Assembly: GCF_002879855.1 (NCBI RefSeq)
Contig: NZ_PNYB01000029.1
Coordinates: 1 to 64,000, forward strand
Length of the DNA stretch: 64,000 nucleotides
Direction of reading: 5' to 3'
From: Trinickia soli
Lineage (GTDB): Bacteria > Pseudomonadota > Gammaproteobacteria > Burkholderiales > Burkholderiaceae
Shown: piece by piece, positions 36,808 through 47,074 of the stretch
Layout: every line of letters starts with the position of its first letter
How positions within the stretch are numbered: position 1 is the stretch's first letter
Program-made: the position numbers and the translations under genes
The notes under the pieces: generated by a model
Told to the model about the DNA's origin: nothing
The model's database searches: none
Seen by the model: the letters and a program-made list of their open reading frames with translations, nothing else

Positions 36808-38459
36808 CCACGAAACGGGATCCTCAGCTTCAACCGCTGACTGAGCGGCCGGCGTGGAAGGCGCTGGCGGCGCATCACCGGAAGGTGCGCCCCCTGCATC
36901 TGCGGCAACTTTTCGCCGGCGATTCGCTGCGAGGTGAACGCCTGAGCGTCGAAGCCGCCGGTCTGTACCTCGACTACTCGAAGAATCGGGTGACCGACGA
37001 GACGATCGCGCTGCTCGTGCGGTTGGCTGGCGAATGCGGTCTCGCAGAGCGGATCGACGCTATGTTCAGTGGTGCCACCATCAACGTGACCGAGCGGCGG
37101 GCTGCGCTCCATGTCGCACTCCGTGCGCCGGAACACGAGCAGATTCTGCTCGACGGTGTCGATGTGGTGTCCGGCGTGCACGCGGTACTCGGCCGCATGG
37201 CCGCCTTCTGCGAAGACGTCCGTAGCGGCCACTGGCGCGGTCACACGGATCGGCCCATTCGCAACGTCGTCAATATCGGCATCGGAGGCTCCGATCTCGG
37301 CCCCGCGATGGCTTACGAAGCGCTGCGTCATTACAGCCAGCGCGACCTGACCTTGCGTTTCGTCTCGAACGTCGACGGTACCGACTTCGCCGAAGCCACG
37401 CGCGATCTCGATCCCGAGGAGACGCTCTTTGTCGTCTGCTCGAAAACCTTCACGACGCAGGAGACCCTGACCAACGCCCGCCTCGCTCGCGCTTGGAGCC
37501 TGCGCAAGCTGGCTGACGAGCGTGCGATACGCCGACACTTCGTTGCGGTGTCCACCAACGCGGAGGGGGTTGCCCGGTTCGGCATCGATCCCGCCAACAT
37601 GTTCGGCTTCTGGGACTGGGTGGGCGGTCGTTACTCGATGGATTCAGCGGTCGGCCTATCGACGATGCTCGCGATCGGACCGCAGCACTTTCGCGCCATG
37701 CTGGCCGGCTTTCATGCGATGGACCAGCATTTCCGGAGCGCGCCGTTCGAGCGTAACCTGCCGGTGTTGATGGGACTGCTCGCGGTGTGGCACAGCAATT
37801 TCTTCGATGCGCAGACAGTCGCGGTGCTGCCTTACGAGCAATACCTGAAGCGCCTTCCCGCGTATCTGCAGCAATTGACGATGGAGAGCAACGGCAAGCA
37901 CGTCACGCTTCATGGCGTGCGCGTCGGGTATCAGACCGGCCCCATCTATTGGGGGGAACCGGGCACCAACGGCCAGCACTCGTTCTACCAGCTTATCCAC
38001 CAGGGGACTCGCTTCATTCCTTGCGATTTCATCGGCTTCTGCCAGAGCCTGAACCCGCTCGGCGATACACATGACCTGCTGATGGCGAATCTGTTTGCGC
38101 AGACCGAAGCGTTGGCATTCGGCAAGACGCAGGCCGAAGTCGAAGCCGAAGGGACGCCGGGGTGGCTGGTGCCGCATCGCGTCTTCGAGGGTAACCACCC
38201 GACCAGCACCATTCTCGCCGAACGCCTGACCCCGGATTCGCTGGGGCGGCTGATCGCGCTGTACGAGCACAGCGTTTTTACGCAAGGGGCGATCTGGAAT
38301 ATCGATTCTTTCGACCAATGGGGCGTCGAGCTGGGCAAGGTGCTGGCACAGCGCATTGCGCCCGAGCTCGAGCGCGTGGACGAGTCCGAACTGGCGCACG
38401 ACAGCTCGACCAATGCGTTGATCCGGCGCTACCGCTCTATGCGCAGGGCGCCATCGTAA
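36804..38459 (+). CDS. pgi: Glucose-6-phosphate isomerase
   Basis: 551 residues. Interconverts glucose-6-P and fructose-6-P, closing the pentose-phosphate cycle. PGI signatures: [18 protein letters not shown] near 155, FSNVDGTD-type segment [12 protein letters not shown] near 190, catalytic Glu in MESNGKHV near 360 and [18 protein letters not shown] near 383. GTG start in a four-base GTGA overlap with tal. Last gene of the tight run; a 300-bp gap precedes tkt. Confidence 0.96.
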   Translation: MTTKRDPQLQPLTERPAWKALAAHHRKVRPLHLRQLFAGDSLRGERLSVEAAGLYLDYSKNRVTDETIALLVRLAGECGLAERIDAMFSGATINVTERRAALHVALRAPEHEQILLDGVDVVSGVHAVLGRMAAFCEDVRSGHWRGHTDRPIRNVVNIGIGGSDLGPAMAYEALRHYSQRDLTLRFVSNVDGTDFAEATRDLDPEETLFVVCSKTFTTQETLTNARLARAWSLRKLADERAIRRHFVAVSTNAEGVARFGIDPANMFGFWDWVGGRYSMDSAVGLSTMLAIGPQHFRAMLAGFHAMDQHFRSAPFERNLPVLMGLLAVWHSNFFDAQTVAVLPYEQYLKRLPAYLQQLTMESNGKHVTLHGVRVGYQTGPIYWGEPGTNGQHSFYQLIHQGTRFIPCDFIGFCQSLNPLGDTHDLLMANLFAQTEALAFGKTQAEVEAEGTPGWLVPHRVFEGNHPTSTILAERLTPDSLGRLIALYEHSVFTQGAIWNIDSFDQWGVELGKVLAQRIAPELERVDESELAHDSSTNALIRRYRSMRRAPS

Positions 38460-38760
38460 GTTTCGGCTATGCCTGAATACTGCTCGCTACGAATACAGCT
38501 GCGCTCGCCGGGCCAGTCGGCACTGCCGGCAACGCCAATTGACGTGCCCTGGCTCGGTACGTGCTACTGCACTTGAGGGGATAAATGGTGCATGCAGCGG
38601 GCTGGACGACGCCACATCCACATGCCTGCGCATGTCTGAATACCTGCGACCCTGCATGCATCGCGCGGCGTGAGACTGGAATGCGGATCGGTTTGCCAAT
38701 GACGACGCATGGTCCCGTACGGTGTATGGCCCATGTCGCCAGCAACCAGGGAGAGTTTGC
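38460..38760. other. Gap between pgi and tkt
   Basis: About 300 bases. No terminator hairpin with a T-run and no convincing promoter is seen. A 35-codon ATG frame at 38469 has no ribosome binding site. tkt may be co-transcribed with pgi or use a promoter here. Confidence 0.4.
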
Positions 38761-40839
38761 ATGAACCCAGCGATTTCCACTCCACGGACTGCGGCTTCGA
38801 CGCTGGATGATCTGTGCGTCAACACGCTGCGCTTTCTGTCGGTCGATGCGGTGCAGAAGGCCGACAGTGGCCATCCTGGTCTACCGCTCGGCGCCGCGCC
38901 CATGGCGTACGTGCTGTGGACCCGCTTTCTCAGCCACAACCCGGCAAATCCGTCGTGGCTTAACCGCGATCGCTTTGTGCTGTCGGCCGGCCACGGCTCG
39001 ATGTTGCTATACAGCCTGCTGCATATGACCGGCTACGATATGCCGCTCGAGCAGATCAAACAGTTTCGCCAATGGGGCAGCCTCACGCCCGGTCACCCGG
39101 AGCGCGACCTGACACGCGGTATCGAAACGACCACAGGGCCGCTTGGTCAGGGCTTCGCCAACGGGGTCGGTATGGCGATGGCGGAGACGCATCTCGCTGC
39201 ACGTTACAACCGCCCGGGCTTCGACATCGTCGATCACTTCACCTACGGTATCGTCAGCGACGGCGATCTGATGGAAGGGGTCGCGTCCGAAGCCGCTTCG
39301 CTCGCCGGCCATTTGCAGCTCGGCAAGTTGATCTATCTCTACGACGACAATCAGGTCACGCTCTCTGCGGGCACGGATCTCACGTTTTCGGAAGACTGCG
39401 CGCGACGTTTCGAGGCGTACGGCTGGCATACCCAGTCTGTCGACGACGGCAACGATCTTGCCGCCATCGGGCAGGCGCTGGACAACGCGCGCGCCGACAC
39501 GCGCCGTCCCTCGCTGATCCTCGTGCGCACGCATCTCGGCTACGGTTCGCCGAACCGGCAGGACACTTACAAAGCACACGGCTCACCGCTCGGCGAGGAA
39601 GAAGTGCGCCTGACCAAACAGAACCTGGGGTGGCCGACCGAGCCCGCTTTCTATATCCCCGAGCCCGCACAGGTCCATTTTCGTCGCGCGCTGGAACAGG
39701 GGGGACACGCGGAGAGTGAATGGAACACCCGTTTCCGCGCCTATACACAAGCGTTTCCAACGCTCGCGGAAGAACTGCTGAATGCGACGCGCGGTGAATT
39801 GCCGGCCGGCTGGGATCAGGATATCCCGAACTTTCCCGCCGACGTCAAAGGCATCGCCACGCGCGTCGCATCGGGCAAGGTGATGAATGCGATCGCGCAG
39901 CGTCTGCCGTCGTTCATGGGTGGCTCCGCAGATCTCGATCCGTCTACCTTTACCGCGCTCTCCGGGCTTGGCGACTTCGAAGCTCCCGGCGCCAGCGCTC
40001 GCGACCGGCAAGGTTCCGAGGGCGGCGGCTGGAGTCGTGCCGGCCGCAATCTGCACTTCGGCGTGCGCGAGCATGGCATGGGTGCGATCCTGAACGGCCT
40101 GGCCGCGCACGGTGGAACCGTGCCATTTGGCGCGACGTTCCTGATTTTTTCGGATTACATGCGTCCTGCGATTCGGCTTGCCGCGCTCATGCATCTGCAG
40201 GTGATCTATGTCTTCACGCACGACAGTCTGGCGCTCGGCGAGGACGGCTCGACCCACCAGCCCATCGAGCAGCTCGCTAACCTGCGGGCCGTGCCGAACC
40301 TGAACGTGATTCGCCCCGCCGACGCCAACGAAACCGCCGTCGCCTGGCGCGTAGCGTTGGAAACGCGCGATCGGCCGACCGCGCTGATCCTGACGCGCCA
40401 AAACGTGCCGACCTTCGACCGCGCCCAGTTCGCTCCCGCCGATGGCTTGCGGCGCGGCGGCTACATCCTCGCCGACGCACCCGGCGGCAAGCCGACGCTG
40501 ATCCTGATCGCCACCGGGTCGGAAGTCGCGCTCGCGATGGCCGCACGTGAGCGGTTGCTGGCGCAGAACATCGCGGTGCGCGTGGTCTCGCTGCCATGCT
40601 GGACGTTATTCGATGCCGAGCCGCAAGCGTACCGGGATGCGGTGCTCCCGCCTTCGGTCGGCGCGCGACTGGCGATCGAGGCCGGCGTGCCGCAAGGTTG
40701 GCATCGCTATGTCGGCGAACGTGGCGAGGTACTGGGTGTGGAGCGATTCGGCGCGTCGGCGCCATCCGATGTTCTGTTGCGCGAGTATGGTTTCACTACC
40801 GACAACGTCTGCGCCCGAGCGCTGGCGCTGCCCCGTTAG
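38761..40839 (+). CDS. tkt: Transketolase
   Basis: 692 residues. Thiamine-diphosphate enzyme moving two-carbon units between pentose phosphates. N-terminal signature [20 protein letters not shown] (about 29-48), [17 protein letters not shown] near 130, ThDP/Mg motif [16 protein letters not shown] near 165, and the second domain with [20 protein letters not shown] near 435. CAGGGAGAG precedes ATG 38761, which gives the normal length. With gnd, zwf, tal and pgi it completes the pathway in one locus. Confidence 0.96.
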   Translation: MNPAISTPRTAASTLDDLCVNTLRFLSVDAVQKADSGHPGLPLGAAPMAYVLWTRFLSHNPANPSWLNRDRFVLSAGHGSMLLYSLLHMTGYDMPLEQIKQFRQWGSLTPGHPERDLTRGIETTTGPLGQGFANGVGMAMAETHLAARYNRPGFDIVDHFTYGIVSDGDLMEGVASEAASLAGHLQLGKLIYLYDDNQVTLSAGTDLTFSEDCARRFEAYGWHTQSVDDGNDLAAIGQALDNARADTRRPSLILVRTHLGYGSPNRQDTYKAHGSPLGEEEVRLTKQNLGWPTEPAFYIPEPAQVHFRRALEQGGHAESEWNTRFRAYTQAFPTLAEELLNATRGELPAGWDQDIPNFPADVKGIATRVASGKVMNAIAQRLPSFMGGSADLDPSTFTALSGLGDFEAPGASARDRQGSEGGGWSRAGRNLHFGVREHGMGAILNGLAAHGGTVPFGATFLIFSDYMRPAIRLAALMHLQVIYVFTHDSLALGEDGSTHQPIEQLANLRAVPNLNVIRPADANETAVAWRVALETRDRPTALILTRQNVPTFDRAQFAPADGLRRGGYILADAPGGKPTLILIATGSEVALAMAARERLLAQNIAVRVVSLPCWTLFDAEPQAYRDAVLPPSVGARLAIEAGVPQGWHRYVGERGEVLGVERFGASAPSDVLLREYGFTTDNVCARALALPR

Positions 40840-40915
40840 CGATGCAAGGCCAAGGCGCCGGTCCGATCGGTGTTCCGAGCGACGCCTCACGTGACGCGCA
40901 CCCCTGCGAGCGCTT

Positions 40916-42214
40916 ATGGCACACGACATGACCTCGTCTTCAAAAGTCGATACCGAAGTCGACAGCGGAGCCGATTCGTGGGTTGCCAAGCTCGGACCAG
41001 GACTCATCACCGGTGCGGCGGACGACGACCCGAGCGGTATTGCCACCTATTCGCAGGCCGGTTCGCAATTCGGCTTCAACATGCTGTGGACCGTCTTGCT
41101 GACGTATCCGCTGATGGTCGCCATTCAGGTAGTGAGTGCGAGGATCGGCCGCGTTAGCGGCCATGGTCTCGCGTCGAATCTGCGACGCCACTATCCGCGG
41201 TGGCTGCTGTACGGTGTTGTCGTCCTCCTGCTGACGGCGAACACCATCAACATTGCAGCTGACCTGACGGCCATGGGTGCGGCCGTCAATCTGCTCGTCG
41301 GCGGTCCCACGCGCGCTTACACGGTCGCGCTGGGCCTGTTCTCACTGGCTTTGCAGGTCTTCATGCCATATCGCCGGTATGTGCGCGTGCTCAAATGGCT
41401 CACCCTGGCACTGTTCGCCTATGTCGGCGTGATCTTCGCGGTCCGGATCCCATGGGCGGAAGTCGCCGTGCGCACGATACTCCCGCACGTCTCGTGGAGC
41501 GGCGGCTACATTACGACGGTGGTCGCCGTGTTCGGCACCACCATCAGCCCGTATTTGTTCTTCTGGCAGGCGTCCCAGGAAGTCGAGGAACTGCATGCGA
41601 AGAAAGGACAGCAGGCGTTGACGCAAATGCCGTCGCAGGGTCCTGCAAACCTGAGCCGCATCCGCATGGATACGATAATCGGGATGGCGTTCTCCAATCT
41701 CGTTGCGTACTTCATCATTCTCACGACCGCGGTCACGCTGCATGCACACCATGTGACCGACATCCAGAGTTCGTCGCAGGCCGCGTCCGCGTTGAAACCG
41801 ATCGCCGGCCAGTTCGCGTTTTTGCTTTTCGGTCTCGGCATCATCGGCACGGGGCTGCTCGCGCTACCGGTCCTGGCCGGCTCGGCGGCCTACGCGATGG
41901 CCGGCACCTTCCGCTGGAAAAACAGCCTTGCGCTCGAACCGCAAATGGCGAAGCGGTTCTACGGGATCATCGTGCTTGCGACGGTCGTAGGCCTCGCCCT
42001 CGACTTCACCTCGATCGACCCGATCAAGGCACTGTTCTGGAGTGCCGTCATCAATGGCGTCACATCGGTGCCGATCATGGTGCTGATGATGCTGATGGCG
42101 TCGAACAGGAAGATCATGGGCACCTTCGTTACGCCTGCGCCGCTACGATTGTTGGGATGGCTTTCAACCGGCGTGATGGCCGCCGCGGTGATCGCGATGT
42201 TCGTTTTCATCTGA
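40916..42214 (+). CDS. NRAMP-like metal ion transporter (non-canonical metal site)
   Basis: 432 residues with about 11 membrane segments. The first helix carries GPGLITGAADDDPSGIATYS, aligning with the NRAMP region that normally reads DPGN. The helix-6 region FGTTISPYLFFWQASQEVEE replaces the usual A-x-x-MPHN with no methionine. Classical NRAMPs move Mn2+/Fe2+ with H+; lack of the Met suggests a different ion preference, as in NRAMP-related Mg2+ transporters (inference). It follows tkt by 76 bp. Confidence 0.85.
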   Translation: MAHDMTSSSKVDTEVDSGADSWVAKLGPGLITGAADDDPSGIATYSQAGSQFGFNMLWTVLLTYPLMVAIQVVSARIGRVSGHGLASNLRRHYPRWLLYGVVVLLLTANTINIAADLTAMGAAVNLLVGGPTRAYTVALGLFSLALQVFMPYRRYVRVLKWLTLALFAYVGVIFAVRIPWAEVAVRTILPHVSWSGGYITTVVAVFGTTISPYLFFWQASQEVEELHAKKGQQALTQMPSQGPANLSRIRMDTIIGMAFSNLVAYFIILTTAVTLHAHHVTDIQSSSQAASALKPIAGQFAFLLFGLGIIGTGLLALPVLAGSAAYAMAGTFRWKNSLALEPQMAKRFYGIIVLATVVGLALDFTSIDPIKALFWSAVINGVTSVPIMVLMMLMASNRKIMGTFVTPAPLRLLGWLSTGVMAAAVIAMFVFI

Positions 42215-42572
42215 GCAGGCTTCTGCTCTTGCGCCGCGAGGGCAACAGGCATCGTGCGTGGTCTGAAACCACGCGCGATCCTGCGTTATCGGAACACATT
42301 GCCAAGGCGGTTGTTCGCATTCGGCGACCTTGACTGAACCGCCTGCCCGCAAGTAGTGCAAGCGTTTCGACGTTCCTTGACATCCGAAGGAAACGGTGGG
42401 CGCGTCTGCAAGAGCGAGACAATCAAGTCAGCGCCTTCATCCGGGAAACATTGCCGCGATGCGCGTCGGCGTTGGAACTTCTGCAGCAAGAGTTACAAGT
42501 TTGAAATACGCCTATTGGTTGACGCGCGCTATAGTGGCATCCAACCACGCTACCTATTTGAAAGGTGAAATC
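42215..42572. other. Intergenic region before the PXPV-type secreted protein
   Basis: About 360 bases. A hairpin GCGTGGT/AACCACGC at 42257-42275 lies 40 bp after the transporter stop but lacks a T-run. TATAGT at 42530-42535 may be a -10 box for the downstream gene; its -35 partner is unclear. No gene seen. Confidence 0.4.
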
Positions 42573-42932
42573 ATGAAGTCCGTTGCCCGCATCGTTTCGT
42601 TGGCGGTTGGTGCGCTCGCTATCGGCGCCTCTGGCGCGGCGATGGCAAGGGTCGACATCGGTGTCAACATCGGTGTGCCCGCACCGGTCTATGTGGCGCC
42701 GGCACCGGTCTACGCACCGCCGCCCCCCGTCATTTACCAGCCGGCGCCCGTCTATGTCGCACCGCAGATCGTCATCGGTTGGCACGACGACCGCTACTGG
42801 GACGGCCGGCGCTGGTGGGGACGCGACGAGTGGTATCACCACCACGGGGATTGGGATCATGGTCGCGGGGATTGGGATCATGGTCGCGGCCACGGTTGGG
42901 GGCACGGAGGGCACCGCGGTCGGGATCGTTGA
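42573..42932 (+). CDS. Secreted Pro/Val/Tyr-rich protein with Trp/His/Gly-rich tail
   Basis: 119 residues. A Sec signal peptide (VARIVSLAVGALAIGASGAA, cleavage after AMA near residue 25) leads to repeats such as PAPVYVAPAPVYAPPPPVIY, typical of Burkholderiaceae PXPV-repeat proteins. The C-terminus WHDDRYWDGRRWW then DWDHGRGDWDHGRGHGWGHG is rich in Trp/His/Asp and could bind metal (inference). A 21-bp tandem duplication at 42846-42887 creates the repeated GDWDHGR. Likely periplasmic; function unknown. Confidence 0.75.
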   Translation: MKSVARIVSLAVGALAIGASGAAMARVDIGVNIGVPAPVYVAPAPVYAPPPPVIYQPAPVYVAPQIVIGWHDDRYWDGRRWWGRDEWYHHHGDWDHGRGDWDHGRGHGWGHGGHRGRDR

Positions 42933-43055
42933 CGAACGCAGAGCCCGAAGCGCGCTTGCGGTGAAATCGCCCGCGCATATTGGCGCTCATCGTAGACGAC
43001 AGGCAATCAGGGAACAACTTCGGTATGCGGACATCGCGTGCCGAACGACATAAAG

Positions 43056-43093
43056 AAAAACCGCCTCGGCATACGCCGCAGGCGGTTTTTTTG
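43056..43093. terminator. Bidirectional terminator
   Basis: AAAAACCGCCT and AGGCGGTTTTTTT flank a short loop. A-run and T-run on both sides allow it to end transcription from the plus-strand gene at 42573 and from fabI on the minus strand. Confidence 0.85.
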
Positions 43094-43183
43094 TGAAACG
43101 TTGAGCGCTGATTGCGCTGCCGATCTTGATCCGCGTCCAACAAGCGCCGACGATCGACGCCTTGAAGCCGGTCTTACGCGGTC

Positions 43184-43978
43184 TTACTCGGCCGCGTCGC
43201 CCGCCATGCCGCCCACCACCGTGCTGAAGCCGCTATCGACATGCATGATCTCGGCCGTCACGCCGCTTGCGAGATCCGACAGCAGGAAGGCAGCCGCATT
43301 GCCGACTTGTTCGATCGTCACGTTGCGCTTGAGCGGCGCATTGCGTTCCACGAAGCCGAGGATCTTGCCGAAGTCCTTGATGCCGCTTGCCGCGAGCGTC
43401 TTGATCGGGCCGGCCGAGATGCCGTTTACACGGATGCCCTTCGCGCCGAGCGGGCCGGCCATGTAACGCACGCAGGCTTCGAGCGCAGCCTTCGCCACGC
43501 CCATCGTGTTGTAGTTGGGCACGACCTTTTCGGCGCCGAGGTAGGAGAGTGTCAGCAGCGCTGCGTTTTCCGACAGCATCGGCAACGCGGCCTTCGCGAG
43601 CGCCGGGAAGCTGTAGGCCGAAATGTCGTGAGCGATGCGGAAGTTCTCGCGCGTCATGCCGTCGAAGAAATCGCCGGCGATCGCCTCGCGCGGCGCAAAG
43701 CCGATCGAGTGGACGAGGCCGTCGAGCGTCGGCCAATGCGGCTTGAGCGCGGCAAACAGCGCTTCGATTTGCGCATCGTCGGCGACGTCGCAAGGAAACA
43801 CGAGTTCGCTGCCGAATTCAGCAGCGAATTCGGTAATGCGGTCCTTGAAGCGATCGCCGACATACGTGAAGGCGAGTTCGGCGCCTTCACGTTTGCAAGC
43901 CTGCGCGATGCCGTAAGCGATCGAGCGGTTCGAAAGCAGACCGGTCAGCAAAATGCGTTTTCCAGCGAGAAAGCCCAT
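43184..43978 (-). CDS. fabI: Enoyl-[acyl-carrier-protein] reductase (NADH), FabI
   Basis: 264 residues. Reduces trans-2-enoyl-ACP in the last step of each fatty-acid elongation cycle. Atypical short-chain-reductase glycine motif [13 protein letters not shown] (13-25). The active-site Tyr-x6-Lys is Y156 and K163 in [28 protein letters not shown] near 90 and [16 protein letters not shown] near 190 are FabI-typical. AGGAGAATTC precedes ATG 43978. FabI is the triclosan/isoniazid-type target class. Divergent from yejA. Confidence 0.96.
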   Translation of the reverse strand: MGFLAGKRILLTGLLSNRSIAYGIAQACKREGAELAFTYVGDRFKDRITEFAAEFGSELVFPCDVADDAQIEALFAALKPHWPTLDGLVHSIGFAPREAIAGDFFDGMTRENFRIAHDISAYSFPALAKAALPMLSENAALLTLSYLGAEKVVPNYNTMGVAKAALEACVRYMAGPLGAKGIRVNGISAGPIKTLAASGIKDFGKILGFVERNAPLKRNVTIEQVGNAAAFLLSDLASGVTAEIMHVDSGFSTVVGGMAGDAAE

Positions 43979-44088
43979 GAATTCTCCTAGCGTTGTCAGT
44001 GCCGGGCGCCGTGCGCGCAAGCGCCGCACAGCGGTGGCGGGTATCGGTTTGGGTAGAATTCTCTCACATTGGCACTTATGATCATCCG

Positions 44089-45975
44089 ATGACGGTGACG
44101 ACGACTCCAGGCCGGCGCCCGCTTGCGCCACGAAACACCCGCGCGCGCCTCGCTTGGCGTCTGCTGTTCGCATGCTGTCTTGCTTGGACATTCGGCATGG
44201 CGCGCCCAGCCATGGCCATCTATGCCATTGCCCAATTCGGCGAGCCCAAGTACCCGGCCGGCTTCAAGCATTTCGACTACGTCAATCCGCAGGCGCCCAA
44301 AGGCGGCACGCTCGTGCTGGCGAATCCGAACCGGCTCACGAGCTTCGACAAGTTCAATCCGTTCACGATGCGGGGCAATCCGGCGCCTGGCATCGGGATG
44401 CTGTTCGAAAGCCTCACCACGGGCAGCTCCGACGAAGTCGCTTCGGCTTATGGCTTATTGGCTGACGACATTCGCATCGCACCCGATCGGCTCTCGGTGA
44501 CATTTCATCTGAATCCGCAAGCGCATTTTTCGAACGGCGATCCGGTCACGGCCGAGGACGTCAAATATTCGTTCGACACGCTCAAGAGCCCCAAAGCCGC
44601 GCCTCAGTTCGCGGTGTTTTACAGCGACATCACGCGTGCGGTCGTGGTCGACGCCGCCACGATCCGTTTCGAGTTTCGCCAGCCGAACCGCGAGTTGCCG
44701 CTGATCGCGGGCGGCATCCCGGTCTTCTCGCGCAAGTGGGGGAGAAAGCCCGATGGCACGCAGGTGCCGTTCGATCAACTTGCGTTCGAACAGCCGATTG
44801 GCAGCGGGCCGTACGTCATCGATCATTACGACGGCGGCCACACGATTACCTATCGGCGCGATACGTCGTATTGGGGCGCCGCGTTGCCCGTTCGCGTGGG
44901 CACCAACAACTTCGACCACATCACGTACAAGCTTTATGCGGACAACACCGCCAGGCTCGAAGCGTTCAAAGCCGGCGAATACGATGCCCTCGTCGAGTAC
45001 ATCGCGCGCAATTGGGCGCGGCGCGATGTCGGCAAGCAGTTCGACAACGGCGAACTGATCAAGCGGGAGTTCCGTCAACACAACGGCGCCGGCATGCAAG
45101 GCTTCGTCATGAACCTGCGGCGTCCGCTGTTTCAAGACGTGCGTGTGCGCCAGGCGCTCGACCTCGCGTTCGACTTCGAATGGCTGAACCGACAGTTGTT
45201 CTTCGGCGGCTACACGCGGCTCGACAGCTATTTCGCCGACAGCGAGCAACAAGCGCGCGGCACGCCGAGCGCTGGCGAGCTGGCCATCCTGGAGCCGTTG
45301 CGCGCTCAGTTGGACCCGGCCGTGTTCGGGCCGATGACGGTGCAGCCTGACACCGATCCGCCGGGCTCGCTGCGTGCCAATCTCCTCAAAGCCCGCGCGC
45401 TATTGGGCGAAGCCGGTTGGCATTATCGTGACGGCGCGCTGCGCAACGCGGCTGGACAACCTTTCACATTCGAGATTCTCGACGATTCCGGTGCGGCGAT
45501 GGCGCCCGTAGCCAGCGTCTACATCCGGAACCTGAAGAAGCTCGGGATCGAAGCGCGTTTTCGCACGGTGGATTTCGCGCTGATTCAAAAACGATTCGAC
45601 ACGTTCGATTTCGACATGACGTCGCTGCGCTACCCGGATGTTCAGGTGCCCGGCACCGAAGAGGTCTCGCGCTTCGGCAGCAAGTCCGCAGACGAAGAGG
45701 GATCGGACAATTTGATGGGATTGAAGTCGCCGGCCGTCGACGCGATTTTGCGCAGGCTCGTGCATGCGCAGACGCGCGCGCAACTCGTCGATGCGGCGCG
45801 GGCGCTCGATCGGGTGCTGATGCACGGGTACTACGTCGTGCCGCAGTGGTACAGCACCACGCATCGGATCGCCTATCGACGCGCGTTGCGGTATCCGTCG
45901 ACGCTGCCGCTGTACTATTCCGCGAGCGATTGGATCGTCTCGACCTGGTGGTTCGCGCCGGTTTCGGCGAAGTAG
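44089..45975 (+). CDS. yejA: Peptide ABC transporter substrate-binding protein YejA-like
   Basis: 628 residues. Twin-basic plus hydrophobic signal peptide ([20 protein letters not shown]), cleavage near AMA. The mature protein is an SBP_bac_5 oligopeptide-binding fold: [51 protein letters not shown]. YejABEF of enterobacteria imports peptides and microcin C. The first gene of yejA-B-E-F. The ATG at 44089 gives the complete signal peptide but a weak ribosome binding site. Confidence 0.93.
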   Translation: MTVTTTPGRRPLAPRNTRARLAWRLLFACCLAWTFGMARPAMAIYAIAQFGEPKYPAGFKHFDYVNPQAPKGGTLVLANPNRLTSFDKFNPFTMRGNPAPGIGMLFESLTTGSSDEVASAYGLLADDIRIAPDRLSVTFHLNPQAHFSNGDPVTAEDVKYSFDTLKSPKAAPQFAVFYSDITRAVVVDAATIRFEFRQPNRELPLIAGGIPVFSRKWGRKPDGTQVPFDQLAFEQPIGSGPYVIDHYDGGHTITYRRDTSYWGAALPVRVGTNNFDHITYKLYADNTARLEAFKAGEYDALVEYIARNWARRDVGKQFDNGELIKREFRQHNGAGMQGFVMNLRRPLFQDVRVRQALDLAFDFEWLNRQLFFGGYTRLDSYFADSEQQARGTPSAGELAILEPLRAQLDPAVFGPMTVQPDTDPPGSLRANLLKARALLGEAGWHYRDGALRNAAGQPFTFEILDDSGAAMAPVASVYIRNLKKLGIEARFRTVDFALIQKRFDTFDFDMTSLRYPDVQVPGTEEVSRFGSKSADEEGSDNLMGLKSPAVDAILRRLVHAQTRAQLVDAARALDRVLMHGYYVVPQWYSTTHRIAYRRALRYPSTLPLYYSASDWIVSTWWFAPVSAK

Positions 45976-46025
45976 GGCGCGCGGCGCTCATCGCCCGCGC
46001 TTCGCTCAATTACGGACACACGAAT

Positions 46026-47072
46026 ATGTGGAGCTACGTTCTCAAACGATTGCTGCTGATGATCCCGACGCTCATCGGCGTATTGACGGTCACGTTCGCC
46101 GTCATTCAGTTCGTCCCCGGCGGGCCGGTGGAGCAAGCCGTCTACGAACTGCGCAAAGGGGCGGCCCAGGAGGGGCAGGCGCCGTCGTTCGGCTTGCGCG
46201 CGCACTCGGGCGTCGACGCGCAGCAACTCGCTCAACTGAAAGCGCTGTATGGCTTCGACAAGCCGCCGCTGCAGCGTTACTGGCTCATGCTCACGCGTTT
46301 CGCCCGCTTCGACCTCGGGCAAAGCTACTTTCATCATCAGAGCGTGTGGTCGCTCGTCGTCTCGAAGTTGCCCGTATCGATCAGCATCGGGCTCTGGACG
46401 TTCTTCCTCACCTACCTGATTTCCGTGCCGCTCGGGATCGCGAAGGCCGTCCGCAACGGCTCGCCGTTCGACGTCGCGACGAGTCTCGTCGTCCTCGTCG
46501 GGTATGCGATTCCCGGTTTCGTGCTTGGCGTCTTGTTGCTCGTTCTGTTCGGCGGCGGCTCGTTCCTGCAGATCTTCCCGTTACGCGGCCTCGTGTCGGA
46601 CAACTTCGCGCAATTGAGCTTGGGAGGCAAGATCGCCGATTACCTGTGGCACATCGCGTTGCCCGTCACGGCGTCCGTCGTCGGCAGCTTCGCCGTCGTG
46701 ACGATGCTGACGAAGAACGCATTTTTGGACGAGATCAAGAAACAATACGTGTTGACCGCGCGGGCAAAGGGTTTGAGCGAAAAGCGCGTGCTTTGGAAGC
46801 ATGTGTTCCGCAATGCGATGCTGCCGCTCGTGGTCGGCTTTCCCGCTGCGTTCATCGGCGCTTTTTTTACGGGTAGCCTGTTGATCGAAACGCTGTTCTC
46901 CCTCGACGGTCTCGGGCTGCTTTCGTACGAATCGGTCGTCCGTCGCGATTATCCTGTCGTGCTCGGCACGCTTTACATCTTCACGTTGATCGGGCTTGCA
47001 ACCAAACTGCTGTCGGACCTTTGCTACGTTTGGGTCGATCCACGCATTCAATTCGAACAACTGGAGCGCTAA
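46026..47072 (+). CDS. yejB: Peptide ABC transporter permease YejB-like
   Basis: 348 residues. Dipeptide-permease N-terminus MWSYVLKRLLLMIPTLIGVL with VIQFVPGGPVEQ, six membrane segments and the EAA loop TARAKGLSEKRVLWKHVFRN near 240-260 that contacts the ATPase. Partners are yejE (start 3 bp downstream of its stop) and yejF. Confidence 0.94.
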   Translation: MWSYVLKRLLLMIPTLIGVLTVTFAVIQFVPGGPVEQAVYELRKGAAQEGQAPSFGLRAHSGVDAQQLAQLKALYGFDKPPLQRYWLMLTRFARFDLGQSYFHHQSVWSLVVSKLPVSISIGLWTFFLTYLISVPLGIAKAVRNGSPFDVATSLVVLVGYAIPGFVLGVLLLVLFGGGSFLQIFPLRGLVSDNFAQLSLGGKIADYLWHIALPVTASVVGSFAVVTMLTKNAFLDEIKKQYVLTARAKGLSEKRVLWKHVFRNAMLPLVVGFPAAFIGAFFTGSLLIETLFSLDGLGLLSYESVVRRDYPVVLGTLYIFTLIGLATKLLSDLCYVWVDPRIQFEQLER

Positions 47073-47074
47073 CG

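Noticed and set aside
38469..38576. 35-codon ATG frame between pgi and tkt
   Set aside because: No ribosome binding site and no sign of selection; kept only as a note in the gap entry.
42846..42887. Short direct repeats as a CRISPR seed
   Set aside because: Only two contiguous copies without spacers, inside a coding sequence.
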